The notes beneath the pieces were generated by a model that was given only the letters and a program-made list of their open reading frames with translations, did not search any database and was not told where the DNA came from. A DNA stretch of 64,000 nucleotides, from positions 78,594-142,593 of the forward strand of contig NZ_JBIAOU010000013.1 of NCBI RefSeq assembly GCF_042879035.1. Direction: 5' to 3'. This document shows, in pieces, positions 51,601 through 60,122 of this stretch. Position 1 is the first letter of the stretch; each line of letters opens with the position of its first letter. The DNA is from Rhodococcus_G sp042879035. Lineage in GTDB: Bacteria > Actinomycetota > Actinomycetes > Mycobacteriales > Mycobacteriaceae. Both the position numbers and the translations under genes were made by a program.

Positions 51601-52586
51601 GGCGGCACGGACGGGAGCGCAGGCACCTGCGGGGATCGGTGGTGGCGTTGGTCGCCGTGGCCGCGGTCGCCGGATGCGCCACGACGTCGCCGCCCGCCGA
51701 GCCCGCGCACACCGTCTACACCGATCCACCGCTGCCCGCGGGGGCGGCGGTCGCGCCGCCGCCCGCGGAGTCGGCTCCGCCCGAGGACTGCGGCGATCCG
51801 ACCGCGAGCCTGCGACCGTTGCCGCCGAGCACCGCGGCCCCCACGCCGACGCTCGACCGGATCCGGGCCCGCGGCCGGATGGTCGTCGGAATCGACACCA
51901 GCAGCAATCTGTTCAGCTTCCGGGATCCGGCGACGGGGATGATCGCGGGCTTCGACGTCGACATCGCCCGCGAGGTGACTCGCGACCTGCTCGGCGACCC
52001 CGGCCGCATCGAGTTCCGTGTGCTGTCCTCGGCGGATCGTGTTCGGGCACTGACCGATCGGACGGTGGACGTGGTCGTCAAGACGATGACCATCACCTGT
52101 GAGCGGCGCACCCAGGTCGCGTTCTCCACCGTGTACTTCGAGGCGCAGCAGCGGGTGCTGGCGATGAAGCAGTCGGGGATCCGCGACGCCAGCGACCTCG
52201 CCGGACGGCGGGTGTGCGCGGCCGCGGGAACCACGTCGCTGCAACGGATCCAGCAGGTGGAGCCGGAGGCGACGGTGCTGACGGTCCCCAACTGGGCCGA
52301 CTGCCTGGTGGTGCTCCAGCAGCGTCAGGTCGAGGCCGTGACCTCCGACGACTCCATCCTCGCGGGCCTGGCCACCCAGGACCCGAATCTCGAACTCGTC
52401 GGGCCGAGTCTGAGTTCCGAGCCGTACGGCGTCGGCGTCAATCTGGCCGACTCCGACCTGGTGCGTCAGGTGAACGGCACACTCGACCGGATCCGCGCCG
52501 ACGGCACCTGGCAGCAGATCCACGACCGCTGGCTCGGGACCTTCGGGCCCACTCCGCCGCCCCCGACCCCCCACTACGAGGACTGA
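51597..52586 (+). CDS. glnH: GlnH-like solute-binding lipoprotein
   Basis: 329 residues. Lipobox VAGC places lipid-anchored Cys27. After a Pro/Ala-rich linker comes the amino-acid-binding fold (RGRMVVGIDTSSNLFSFRDP, MIAGFDVDIAREVTRDLLG, VDVVVKTMTITCERRTQVAF, LAGRRVCAAAGTTSLQRI). In mycobacteria GlnH senses aspartate and glutamate and signals through GlnX to PknG. GTG start inside the glnX stop. pknG follows 8 nt downstream, making a glnX-glnH-pknG operon. Confidence 0.93.
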   Translation: MRRHGRERRHLRGSVVALVAVAAVAGCATTSPPAEPAHTVYTDPPLPAGAAVAPPPAESAPPEDCGDPTASLRPLPPSTAAPTPTLDRIRARGRMVVGIDTSSNLFSFRDPATGMIAGFDVDIAREVTRDLLGDPGRIEFRVLSSADRVRALTDRTVDVVVKTMTITCERRTQVAFSTVYFEAQQRVLAMKQSGIRDASDLAGRRVCAAAGTTSLQRIQQVEPEATVLTVPNWADCLVVLQQRQVEAVTSDDSILAGLATQDPNLELVGPSLSSEPYGVGVNLADSDLVRQVNGTLDRIRADGTWQQIHDRWLGTFGPTPPPPTPHYED

Positions 52587-52594
52587 GCTCGCCG

Positions 52595-54958
52595 ATGACC
52601 GACACTCCGGACCGGGACGACGCGGCACCGGACGCGCCGGATCCGCGCGCACCGCAGCCGACCCTGGCCGCTCGCCCCGCGCGGACCGAACCCGGCACAC
52701 CGGAGACGGCGACCACCGCGGCCGGTGCCACGTCCGCCGCGTCGGGTGGTTCGGCGCGCAGCAGCGGGCGTCGCAGTCGCACGCAACGCTCCCGCACCAC
52801 CACACGACGCCGCATCGGCGCCGGGCTCGTCGAGGTCCCGGCCGTGCCGATGCCGGACCCGAGGACGGCGGTGATGACGGAACCCGTTGTCGCCGAACGA
52901 AAACGATTCTGCTGGAAATGCGGCGAGCCGGTGGGCCGCAGCGGTCCGTCCGGCGCCGGAGCGCCCTCGGGCACCTGCCCCTCCTGTGGCGCCGCGTTCG
53001 ACTTCGCGCCCCGTCTCGCGGTCGGTGACATCGTCGCAGGCCAGTACGAGGTCCAGGGCTGCATCGCGCACGGCGGGCTCGGGTGGATCTACCTCGCCGT
53101 CGACCGCAACGTCAGCGACCGGTGGGTGGTGCTCAAGGGTCTGCTGCACTCCGGGGACGCCGAGGCGCAGGCGGTCGCGTTGGCCGAGCGTCAGTTCCTC
53201 GCCGAGGTCGAACACCCGAGCATCGTGAAGATCTTCAACTTCGTCGAGCATCCGCAGCCGGACGGCGTCGGCTACATCGTGATGGAGTTCGTCGGCGGCC
53301 GCTCGCTGCGGGACCTGCTGCGGGGCCGCGGATCCGAGCGGATGCCGGTCGAGCAGGCCATCGCGTTCGTGCTGGAGGTGCTGCCCGCGTTGGAGCACCT
53401 GCACTCGATCGGCCTGGCGTACAACGATCTCAAGCCGGAGAACATCATGGTCACCGACGACCAGGTCAAGCTGATCGACCTCGGTGCGGTGGCCGGGATC
53501 GAGGACTTCGGGTACCTGTACGGCACTCCCGGCTACCAGGCGCCGGAAATCGTCCGGACGGGACCGACCGTCGCCAGCGACATCTACACCGTCGGCCGCA
53601 CCCTCGCCGTCCTGTGCCTGAACATGCCGTCGGAGCGGGGTCGCTACCGGGACGGCATCCCCACCCCGCAGGACGCCCCGCTGCTGGCGGAGTACGAGTC
53701 GCTGTACCGATTCCTGCTGCGCGCCACCGATCCCGACCCGGACCACCGGTTCCCGAGCGCTGCTGCCGCGGCCGGGCAGCTCACCGGGGTACTGCGCGAG
53801 GTACTCGCGCAGCAGAGCGGAGTGGAGCGGGCCGGGCTGTCGGAGGTGTTCAGTCCCGGCCGCACCGTGTTCGGCACGGACTGGGCGGTGGGCGCCACCG
53901 ACGTGTACCTCAGCGGACGCGCGCAGGACAGCGCGATCACGGCTCACGATGTCGTTGCCGCGCTGTCGGTTCCGCTCGTCGACCCGAACGATCCGAGCGC
54001 GCCGCTGCTGGCCGCGACGGTGCACGCCGAGCCGGAGCAGACCCTGGAGGCGATCAGGCGCGCCCGCGCCAACGGGCTCGAGCGGACGGTGGACGGCAGT
54101 CCCGGCTCGGCCACGGAGATCGCGCTGGCCGAGGTGCGGACCCTGCTCGACCTCGACGAGGGCGAGGCGGCGGGACGGGTCCTCGCGACGATCACCCCGG
54201 CGACGGGCGGCAACTGGCGCGTCGACTGGTACCGCGGCATGGTCGCGCTCCTCGCCGGTGAGTACGAGGACGCGGTCGCCTGTTTCGACGTGACGCTGGC
54301 GGCCCTGCCCGGGGAGATCGCGCCGAAGCTGGCGCTGGCCGCGACCGCCGAACTGATCCTCGAATTCTGGGACACCGACCACCCCGGGCAGTGGCGGTCC
54401 TTCGCGGAGAAGTACTACCGCGTCGTCTGGCGCACCGACCGCGGGGTGGTCAGTGCGGCCTTCGGACTGTCCCGTCAGCTCGCCGACCGGGGCGACACCG
54501 CGGGCGCGGTCGCGGCCCTCGACCAGATCCCGCCGACGTCCCGGCTGTTCACCGTCGCGCAGATGACGGCGGCGCTGACGCGGCTGTCCGGGGCACCGAT
54601 CCCGGAGCTGGAGGAGGACGCGATCCGGGACGCCGCCCGCCGCGTCGCCCTGCTGCCCGCCGACGAGGGCCGGGCACTGCAGATGCGCACCCTCGTTCTC
54701 GGTGTGGCGCTCGACTGGGTGCGGGCCCGCCCCGTCCCGCGCACCGAATCCGGTGGCCGCGTCCCGCGCGCCGAGTCCGCCGGCCGCGCGCCGAGTCCGG
54801 ACGGCGGACCGATCCTCGGTGTCCCGTTCACCGAACGCGGCCTGCGCACCGGCACCGAGGCGGCTCTGCGGGCGCTGGCCCGCGCGACCGACGACCCGCT
54901 GCACCGCTACACCCTCGTCGACACCGCGAACCGGATCCGCCCGCGCACCTGGCGCTGA
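52595..54958 (+). CDS. pknG: Serine/threonine protein kinase G
   Basis: 787 residues, cytosolic. A Pro/Ser/Thr-rich N-terminal arm (GRRSRTQRSRTTTRRRIG) precedes a rubredoxin-like zinc/iron site with CWKC (about 107) and CPSC (about 128). The kinase domain starts near 140 (AGQYEVQGCIAHGGLGW), has VVLKGLL (Lys about 179) and the non-RD catalytic loop YNDLKPENIM, then LIDLGAV. The C-terminal 350 residues are the TPR region (WRVDWYRGMVALLAGEYED). Known partner in actinobacteria is GarA/OdhI, which controls 2-oxoglutarate use. Last gene of the glnX-glnH-pknG unit. Confidence 0.97.
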   Translation: MTDTPDRDDAAPDAPDPRAPQPTLAARPARTEPGTPETATTAAGATSAASGGSARSSGRRSRTQRSRTTTRRRIGAGLVEVPAVPMPDPRTAVMTEPVVAERKRFCWKCGEPVGRSGPSGAGAPSGTCPSCGAAFDFAPRLAVGDIVAGQYEVQGCIAHGGLGWIYLAVDRNVSDRWVVLKGLLHSGDAEAQAVALAERQFLAEVEHPSIVKIFNFVEHPQPDGVGYIVMEFVGGRSLRDLLRGRGSERMPVEQAIAFVLEVLPALEHLHSIGLAYNDLKPENIMVTDDQVKLIDLGAVAGIEDFGYLYGTPGYQAPEIVRTGPTVASDIYTVGRTLAVLCLNMPSERGRYRDGIPTPQDAPLLAEYESLYRFLLRATDPDPDHRFPSAAAAAGQLTGVLREVLAQQSGVERAGLSEVFSPGRTVFGTDWAVGATDVYLSGRAQDSAITAHDVVAALSVPLVDPNDPSAPLLAATVHAEPEQTLEAIRRARANGLERTVDGSPGSATEIALAEVRTLLDLDEGEAAGRVLATITPATGGNWRVDWYRGMVALLAGEYEDAVACFDVTLAALPGEIAPKLALAATAELILEFWDTDHPGQWRSFAEKYYRVVWRTDRGVVSAAFGLSRQLADRGDTAGAVAALDQIPPTSRLFTVAQMTAALTRLSGAPIPELEEDAIRDAARRVALLPADEGRALQMRTLVLGVALDWVRARPVPRTESGGRVPRAESAGRAPSPDGGPILGVPFTERGLRTGTEAALRALARATDDPLHRYTLVDTANRIRPRTWR

Positions 54959-54978
54959 CCGTCACCCCGACCGGCCGT

Positions 54979-55080
54979 GCGAGAACCCCTGTGCACACCC
55001 CCGTTGGGCCGCGCACACGGCCTCTGCGCGCCGAGTACCCGTGTGCACGGGACGATCCCCGTGTGCACAGGGGTTTTCGC
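54979..55080. repeat. Long inverted repeat between pknG and ackA
   Basis: GCGAGAACCCCTGTGCACAC (54979-54998) pairs with 55061-55080 over 20 bp with one G-T wobble. The 62-nt interior holds two further related units (GCGCACACGG near 55011 and CCGTGTGCACGG near 55039). It sits between two convergent genes and would form a bidirectional terminator. Four GTGCAC-like units suggest a composite or duplicated element. Confidence 0.75.
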
Positions 55081-55088
55081 GAGACGCG

Positions 55089-56279
55089 CTACGCCGCGAA
55101 CTCCCGGGCGAACCGCGCGATCGCCAGCTCCTCGTTGGTGGGGACGACGAGCACGGTGACGGCGGAGTCGTCGGTGGACACGACGCGCGGTTCGTGGCTG
55201 CGGACGGCGTTGCGGTCGGCGTCGATCTCGATGCCGAGGCGGGTCAGCCCCGCCAGCGCGTCGGCGCGGACGTCGGGGGCGTTCTCCCCCACCCCGGCGG
55301 TGAACGTGATGGTGTCCGCGCCACCGAGGCTCAGGTGGTAGGCGCCGATGTACCGGCGCAGGCGGTGGATGTAGACGTCGTAGGCCAGTGCGGCGTCGGC
55401 GTCGCCGGCCTCGATCAGCCTGCGCAGTTCCCGGAAGTCGTTGACGCCGCTGAGCCCCTTGAGGCCGGACCGCCGGTTGAGCAGGTCGTCGATCTGGTCG
55501 ACGTCGAGGCCGGCGCTGCGCCGCAGGTGCATGACGATCCCCGGATCGATGTCGCCGCTGCGGGTCCCCATCACCAGCCCCTCGAGCGGTGTCAGCCCCA
55601 TCGAGGTGTCGACGGCCCGGCCGCCCGCGACGGCCGACGCCGACGCGCCGTTGCCGAGGTGCAGCACGATCTGGTTCAGCTCGCCGAGGTCGCGGCCGAG
55701 GAACTCGGCCACCCGGGCGGACACGAACTGGTGGGAGGTGCCGTGGAATCCGTAGCGGCGCACATTGTGTCGGCGCGCGACGTCCCGGTCGAGCGCATAC
55801 GTCCGCGCCGGCGCGGGCAGGGTGTGGAAGAAGGCCGTGTCGAAGACGGCGACGTGCGGCACGTCCGGCAGTGCGGCCATCGCGCTCTCGATTCCGATCG
55901 CGTTGGCCGGGTTGTGCAGCGGCGCGAGCGCCGAGAGGCGGCGGATCTCGGCGAGTACCTCGACGGTGACGAGCGTCGGCCGGTAGAACACCTCCCCGCC
56001 GTGCACCACCCGGTGCCCCACCGCGGCTATCCCCGCCGTCGCCAGGTCCACCCCGTCCTCGGCGAACATGCCGAAGGCCAGGCGCAGTCCGCGGGCGTGA
56101 TCGGTGATCGGGCCCCGGCGCTCCCGTTCCACACCCCGATGGTGGTGGGTGATCAGCCCGTCCGGCTCCCCGATCCGCTCGACGAGCCCGACCGCGACGG
56201 CGTCACCGCTGTCGGGGTCGACGAGCTGGTACTTGATCGACGACGATCCCGAGTTGACAACGAGCACCGCACCTTTCAC
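55089..56279 (-). CDS. ackA: Acetate kinase
   Basis: 396 residues. Interconverts acetyl phosphate and acetate with ADP/ATP. VLVVNSGSSSIKYQL, VGHRVVHGGEVF, VAVFDTAFFHTLPAPA, GFHGTSHQFVSARVAEFLG, IVLHLGNGASASAVAGG and FTAGVGENAPDVR are the family blocks. GTG 56279 overlaps the pta stop by four bases; the same pta-ackA order as Rv0408-Rv0409. Confidence 0.97.
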   Translation of the reverse strand: MKGAVLVVNSGSSSIKYQLVDPDSGDAVAVGLVERIGEPDGLITHHHRGVERERRGPITDHARGLRLAFGMFAEDGVDLATAGIAAVGHRVVHGGEVFYRPTLVTVEVLAEIRRLSALAPLHNPANAIGIESAMAALPDVPHVAVFDTAFFHTLPAPARTYALDRDVARRHNVRRYGFHGTSHQFVSARVAEFLGRDLGELNQIVLHLGNGASASAVAGGRAVDTSMGLTPLEGLVMGTRSGDIDPGIVMHLRRSAGLDVDQIDDLLNRRSGLKGLSGVNDFRELRRLIEAGDADAALAYDVYIHRLRRYIGAYHLSLGGADTITFTAGVGENAPDVRADALAGLTRLGIEIDADRNAVRSHEPRVVSTDDSAVTVLVVPTNEELAIARFAREFAA

Positions 56280-58375
56280 GCTCCACTCCTCCCCGCGGAG
56301 ACGCCCTGCGCCTGGATCGCGGTGATCGCGACGGTGTTGACGATGTCCTGCACCAGCGCGCCGCGGGACAGATCGTTGACCGGCTTGTTCAACCCCTGCA
56401 GCACCGGACCGACGGCGACGGCCCCCGCGCTGCGTTGGACCGCCTTGTAGGTGTTGTTGCCGGTGTTCAGGTCGGGGAAGACGAACACCGTCGCGCGTCC
56501 CGCCACGTCGGAGCCGGGAAGTTTCGCGTCCGCGACGGTCGGCTCGATCGCCGCGTCGTACTGGATCGGGCCCTCCACCAACAGGTCCGGGCGACGCGAC
56601 CGAACCAGGTCGGTCGCCTTGCGCACCTTGTCGACGTGCGCTCCGAAGCCGGAGTCGCCGGTCGAGTAGGACAGCATCGCGATCCGCGGGTCGATGCCGA
56701 ACCGGGCGGCGGTGCCCGCCGAGGAGATCGCGATGTCCGCGAGCTGCTCCGCCGTCGGGTCTGGCACGACCGCGCAGTCGCCGTAGGCGAGGACCCGGTC
56801 CGCCAGGCACATCAGGAAGATGCTCGACACCGTCGACACCCCGGGTTCGGTCTTGATGATCTCGAACGACGGGCGGATCGTGTGCGCGGTGGTGTGGGCG
56901 GCACCGGAGACCATGCCGTCGGCGATTCCGGTGTGCACCATCATCGTTGCGAAGTACGAGACGTCGGTCATCACCTCCCTGGCCCGGTCGACGGTCATAC
57001 CCCTGTGCGCCCGCAACCGCGCGTACTCCTCCGCGAACCGATCGGTGTACTCGCAGTCCGGCGGATTGCGCACCACCGCGCCGTCAAGGTCGAGGCCCAA
57101 CTCGGCCGCACGACGCCGGATCGCGGATTCCTCCCCGAGCAGGGTCAGGTCGGCGACGCCGCGCTGCAGCAGCCGTCCGGCGGCGCGCAGGATTCGGTCG
57201 TCACCGCCTTCGGGCAGCACGATGTGCCTGCGCTGTGCGCGTGCCCGTTCGACGAGCTGGTACTCGAACATCTGTGGGGTCACCACCGTGGGACGGTCGA
57301 CCTGCAGCCACCGCAGCAGGTCGGACGAGTCGACCCGCTGCTCCATCAGACTCAGCGCCGTGTCCACCTTGCGCTGGGAACCGACCGCGATCCGTCCGCG
57401 GGCGGTCGCCGCCGCCGAGGCGGTGTCGAAGGTACCGAGGTCGGTGGTCAGGATCGGCAGGCTGGGCCGCAGGCCGGTGATGAGTTTCGCGATCGCGGGG
57501 TGCGGACGCAGGCCGCCGTTCATGATGATGCCCGCGATCGACGGAAATCCTTCCGCCTCATGGGCGTTCACCACGGCGAGCAGCACGTCGGAGCGGTCCG
57601 CCGGACAGATCACGACGGTGGAGTCCGTGAGGCGTTCGAGAATGTGCTCGGCGGTCATGCCGCCCACCATCACCCTCAGGGCCTCGCGCTGCAGGAGTTC
57701 GGTGTCGCCGCTGTAGAGCTCGCCGTCGACGGCGTCGAGGAGCTCGGCCACCGTCGGGGCCACCAGCAGCGGGATCTCCGGCAGCGTCCACACCGGTACC
57801 CGCATCGGGGCCATCGCGGCGGCGACGGCATCGAGATCGTCGGGGGCGCAACGATTGACGACGACACCGGCCAGGTGGGCGTGCTGGGACCGCAGCTCGA
57901 ACGCACTGATCTGCCCGAGTTGGAGAATGTCGTCGGGCGCCCGGCCCCAACCCCGCAGGGCGAGGAGCACCGGCGAGTCGAGATTGACCGCGATGCGGGC
58001 GTTGTATCCGAGTTCACTCGGGCTGGCGACGTCGGTGTAGTCGCTGCCGACGATCACCACCGCGTCGCACTGCTCGGCGACGGCGTGGTAGCGAGCCACG
58101 ATCTCGGCGAGCGCCAGTTCGGGGTCGGCGTGCACCTGCTCGTAGGTGACGCCGAGGCACTCCTCGTACGTCAGGTCGACGGTGGTGTGGTCGAGCAGCA
58201 GTTCGAGGATGTAGTCGGGCTTGTTCCCGGACCGGGCGATCGGCCGGAACACCCCGACCCTCGCCGTCGACCCGCACAGCATCTGGAGCACTCCCAGCGC
58301 GATCGTCGACTTGCCTGTGTCACCCTCCGGGGACGCGATGTAGAAGCTGGACACTGCCGACGCCGCGGTTGCCAT
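56276..58375 (-). CDS. pta: Phosphate acetyltransferase (long form)
   Basis: 699 residues. Makes acetyl phosphate from acetyl-CoA. The N-terminal BioD/CobQ-like P-loop domain (IASPEGDTGKSTIALGVLQ), a middle DRTGG domain and the C-terminal PTA_PTB catalytic domain (RAQRRHIVLPEGGDDRILRA, GMVSGAAHTTAHTIRPS, FVFPDLNTGNNTYKAVQRS) are all present. The long form with the two regulatory domains is common in actinobacteria. Leaderless -10 box at 58382-58387. Confidence 0.96.
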   Translation of the reverse strand: MATAASAVSSFYIASPEGDTGKSTIALGVLQMLCGSTARVGVFRPIARSGNKPDYILELLLDHTTVDLTYEECLGVTYEQVHADPELALAEIVARYHAVAEQCDAVVIVGSDYTDVASPSELGYNARIAVNLDSPVLLALRGWGRAPDDILQLGQISAFELRSQHAHLAGVVVNRCAPDDLDAVAAAMAPMRVPVWTLPEIPLLVAPTVAELLDAVDGELYSGDTELLQREALRVMVGGMTAEHILERLTDSTVVICPADRSDVLLAVVNAHEAEGFPSIAGIIMNGGLRPHPAIAKLITGLRPSLPILTTDLGTFDTASAAATARGRIAVGSQRKVDTALSLMEQRVDSSDLLRWLQVDRPTVVTPQMFEYQLVERARAQRRHIVLPEGGDDRILRAAGRLLQRGVADLTLLGEESAIRRRAAELGLDLDGAVVRNPPDCEYTDRFAEEYARLRAHRGMTVDRAREVMTDVSYFATMMVHTGIADGMVSGAAHTTAHTIRPSFEIIKTEPGVSTVSSIFLMCLADRVLAYGDCAVVPDPTAEQLADIAISSAGTAARFGIDPRIAMLSYSTGDSGFGAHVDKVRKATDLVRSRRPDLLVEGPIQYDAAIEPTVADAKLPGSDVAGRATVFVFPDLNTGNNTYKAVQRSAGAVAVGPVLQGLNKPVNDLSRGALVQDIVNTVAITAIQAQGVSAGRSGA

Positions 58376-58381
58376 GCGACC

Positions 58382-58387
58382 AGACTA
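58382..58387 (-). promoter_or_regulatory. Leaderless -10 box of pta
   Basis: TAGTCT on the minus strand, six bases before ATG 58375. Confidence 0.55.
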
Positions 58388-58519
58388 GAGCGCGACCACG
58401 CCGATCCTCGGGATGCGGACATCCGGATTCGGGTATCCGGCTACGCATGGCACGAGCCTTCACCGGTGGCACCGTCGTCTGTGTCCACACCACGCACTCG
58501 ACGACGAACGAGGCCGACA

Positions 58520-59464
58520 ATGTCCCCCCGCGACACACGTGCTCAGGGCGCTGCCCCGACGCCGCGGACCGCCACGTCGCAGCATCGGCCCTTCCGGCCT
58601 TCCGCGCTCCTGCTCGCCTCCACCGCCCCGATCCTCGTCCTGCTCGCACCGGCGGCCGGTGCGGCCGTAGCTGAGGATCCGGACTGGCCGGACATTCCGA
58701 GCCTGCCGGACCCCGACCTGCAGCTCCCCGACCTACCGGACCCCGACCTACCGGACCCCGACCTGCAGCTCCCCGACCTACCGGATCCCGACCTACCGGA
58801 TCCCGACCTGCCTGATCCCGACCTGCCGAATCCCGACGACCTGCCACGCATCCCGGGGGACATTCCCCCCGTCCAGCCTGGCACTGTGCCCGTCCCCACA
58901 TGGTCGTACATCCCCCGGCGGATCGACCCGACGCAGCCACCGACGGGCCCTCCGGTCGGCGCGGCAGTCGAACCGACAGCGGAGCAGACGGCACCGGGGA
59001 ACGGCGGATCCGATCGACCGGCGGGCCAGACCACACCGGCCGCGACGACCACGCCGAACGCGGACGCGACGACCACCGCCGCGACCGCGGAGCCCGGGCG
59101 GAACGCCACCGGGACGGCGTCCGACCCGTCCACCGGAGGGTCCACGACCGACCCGGGGACGACGTCCGAGCCCGCCACCAGCGACGAGGACTCCGCGAAC
59201 GACGACGGCGCCCCGCCCGTCGACGCCATGGCCGTGGCCGCGGTCGCGTCCGTCTCCACCGTGGCCGTGGCGGTGGCCACCCGGACCGGCCGGGGCCGCC
59301 GGTGGGTGAACGCTCACGTCGACACCCGGCCGACCCTGGGCCCCGCCGAGTCCGGGGCCGAACCCGCCGACGCTGCACCGGGCCACACCGTCCGACTGGA
59401 TCCGCGCGGCGACGCCGGCGTCCAGAATTTCGAGGAGGACCGTCATGACCACGACCAGGACTGA
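58520..59464 (+). CDS. Exported protein with PDLPDP repeats and C-terminal membrane helix
   Basis: 314 residues. The signal-like segment SALLLASTAPILVLLAPAAG (about 31-50) is followed by AEDPDWPDIPSLPD and the Asp/Leu/Pro repeat region (residues 61-109). Then a long Thr/Ser/Pro/Gly/Glu region without fold, a single helix AMAVAAVASVSTVAVAVATR (about 235-254) and a polar tail (GVQNFEEDRHDHDQD). ATG 58520 has GAGG six bases upstream. It resembles surface or wall-anchored spacer proteins; I recognise no family. Its end overlaps the next gene by 20 nt. Confidence 0.75.
   Translation: MSPRDTRAQGAAPTPRTATSQHRPFRPSALLLASTAPILVLLAPAAGAAVAEDPDWPDIPSLPDPDLQLPDLPDPDLPDPDLQLPDLPDPDLPDPDLPDPDLPNPDDLPRIPGDIPPVQPGTVPVPTWSYIPRRIDPTQPPTGPPVGAAVEPTAEQTAPGNGGSDRPAGQTTPAATTTPNADATTTAATAEPGRNATGTASDPSTGGSTTDPGTTSEPATSDEDSANDDGAPPVDAMAVAAVASVSTVAVAVATRTGRGRRWVNAHVDTRPTLGPAESGAEPADAAPGHTVRLDPRGDAGVQNFEEDRHDHDQD
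58702..58848 (+). repeat. 15-bp coding tandem repeat (PDLPDP)
   Basis: About nine repeats of a 15-bp unit encoding variants of D-L-P-D-P, with two copies of a longer PDLQLPDLPDPDL segment. The synonymous codons differ between units (cta/ctg, gac/gat), so the array is not freshly duplicated. Repeat number may vary between strains. Confidence 0.9.
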
Positions 59465-60059
59465 CATCGATCACGACGCCAGCCTGCGCACCGCGGTGTT
59501 CGAACAGGCACCCGACGGCGAACTCACCGGCCGGATGCGGCCGCAGATCCCCGCGACCGGCCTGGTGTCCGGCCGAGTGCCCCGCACACACCCGCTGCCG
59601 CGATCGGCCTCCCGACTGCTCGACGCGCGCGTTCTCGAAGCCGCCCTGCGGTTCCTCGACCAGGACCCGCACCCGCTGCTCCTGACGGGGCTGGCGCGCT
59701 ACCGCGCCCTCACGGACGCCGCCCGCGCCACCCTCGCCGCACCGGAGAAGGACGTCGTCGTCACGCTCGTCGAGCCGTATCGCGTCACCTCCAGGCACCA
59801 TCCGGAGGTGGCGGTGCTCGTCGACGGAACCGAGGTCGGCACGGTCGAGTTCGACCTCGACGTCACCTTCGCGATGGGCGAGACGTCGCTCGCCGTGCGG
59901 AAGGGCGAGATCGCGGCAGTCGACTGCGTGGCCGGGTCCCTGACACTCGACCTGTCGTTGGCGACCGGAGACCGTCTCCTGCACGGAAGCAAGGGTTTTC
60001 CGGTGCACCGGGACGTGAATCCGCCCATCCCGATCCCGCACCTACCCGTGGCCCCGTGA
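59445..60059 (+). CDS. Hypothetical protein overlapping the repeat protein gene
   Basis: 204 residues, no membrane helix. The first 90 residues hold GRMRPQIPATGLVSGRVPRT and LEAALRFLDQDPHPLLL; residues 100-190 are beta-rich (DVVVTLVEPYRVTSRHHPEV, GTVEFDLDVTFAMGETSLAV). Ends PPIPIPHLPVAP. The 20-nt overlap with the exported repeat protein suggests coupled translation and a joint role. No family recognised. Confidence 0.72.
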   Translation: MTTTRTDIDHDASLRTAVFEQAPDGELTGRMRPQIPATGLVSGRVPRTHPLPRSASRLLDARVLEAALRFLDQDPHPLLLTGLARYRALTDAARATLAAPEKDVVVTLVEPYRVTSRHHPEVAVLVDGTEVGTVEFDLDVTFAMGETSLAVRKGEIAAVDCVAGSLTLDLSLATGDRLLHGSKGFPVHRDVNPPIPIPHLPVAP

Positions 60060-60122
60060 CCTCCGCGGCAGTGCCGCTGTGGCAGGAGTGCCTGCGCTCG
60101 CACGCGCGTCACGAGTAGTGCG

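Noticed and set aside
58702..58848. CRISPR-like array
   Set aside because: The 15-bp repeats are contiguous, in frame and coding, with no spacers.
58543..59280. Minus-strand frame with a GRSGSGRSGSG repeat resembling a collagen-like protein
   Set aside because: It is the complement of the PDLPDP codon repeat; the plus frame has a signal peptide, ribosome site and membrane helix.
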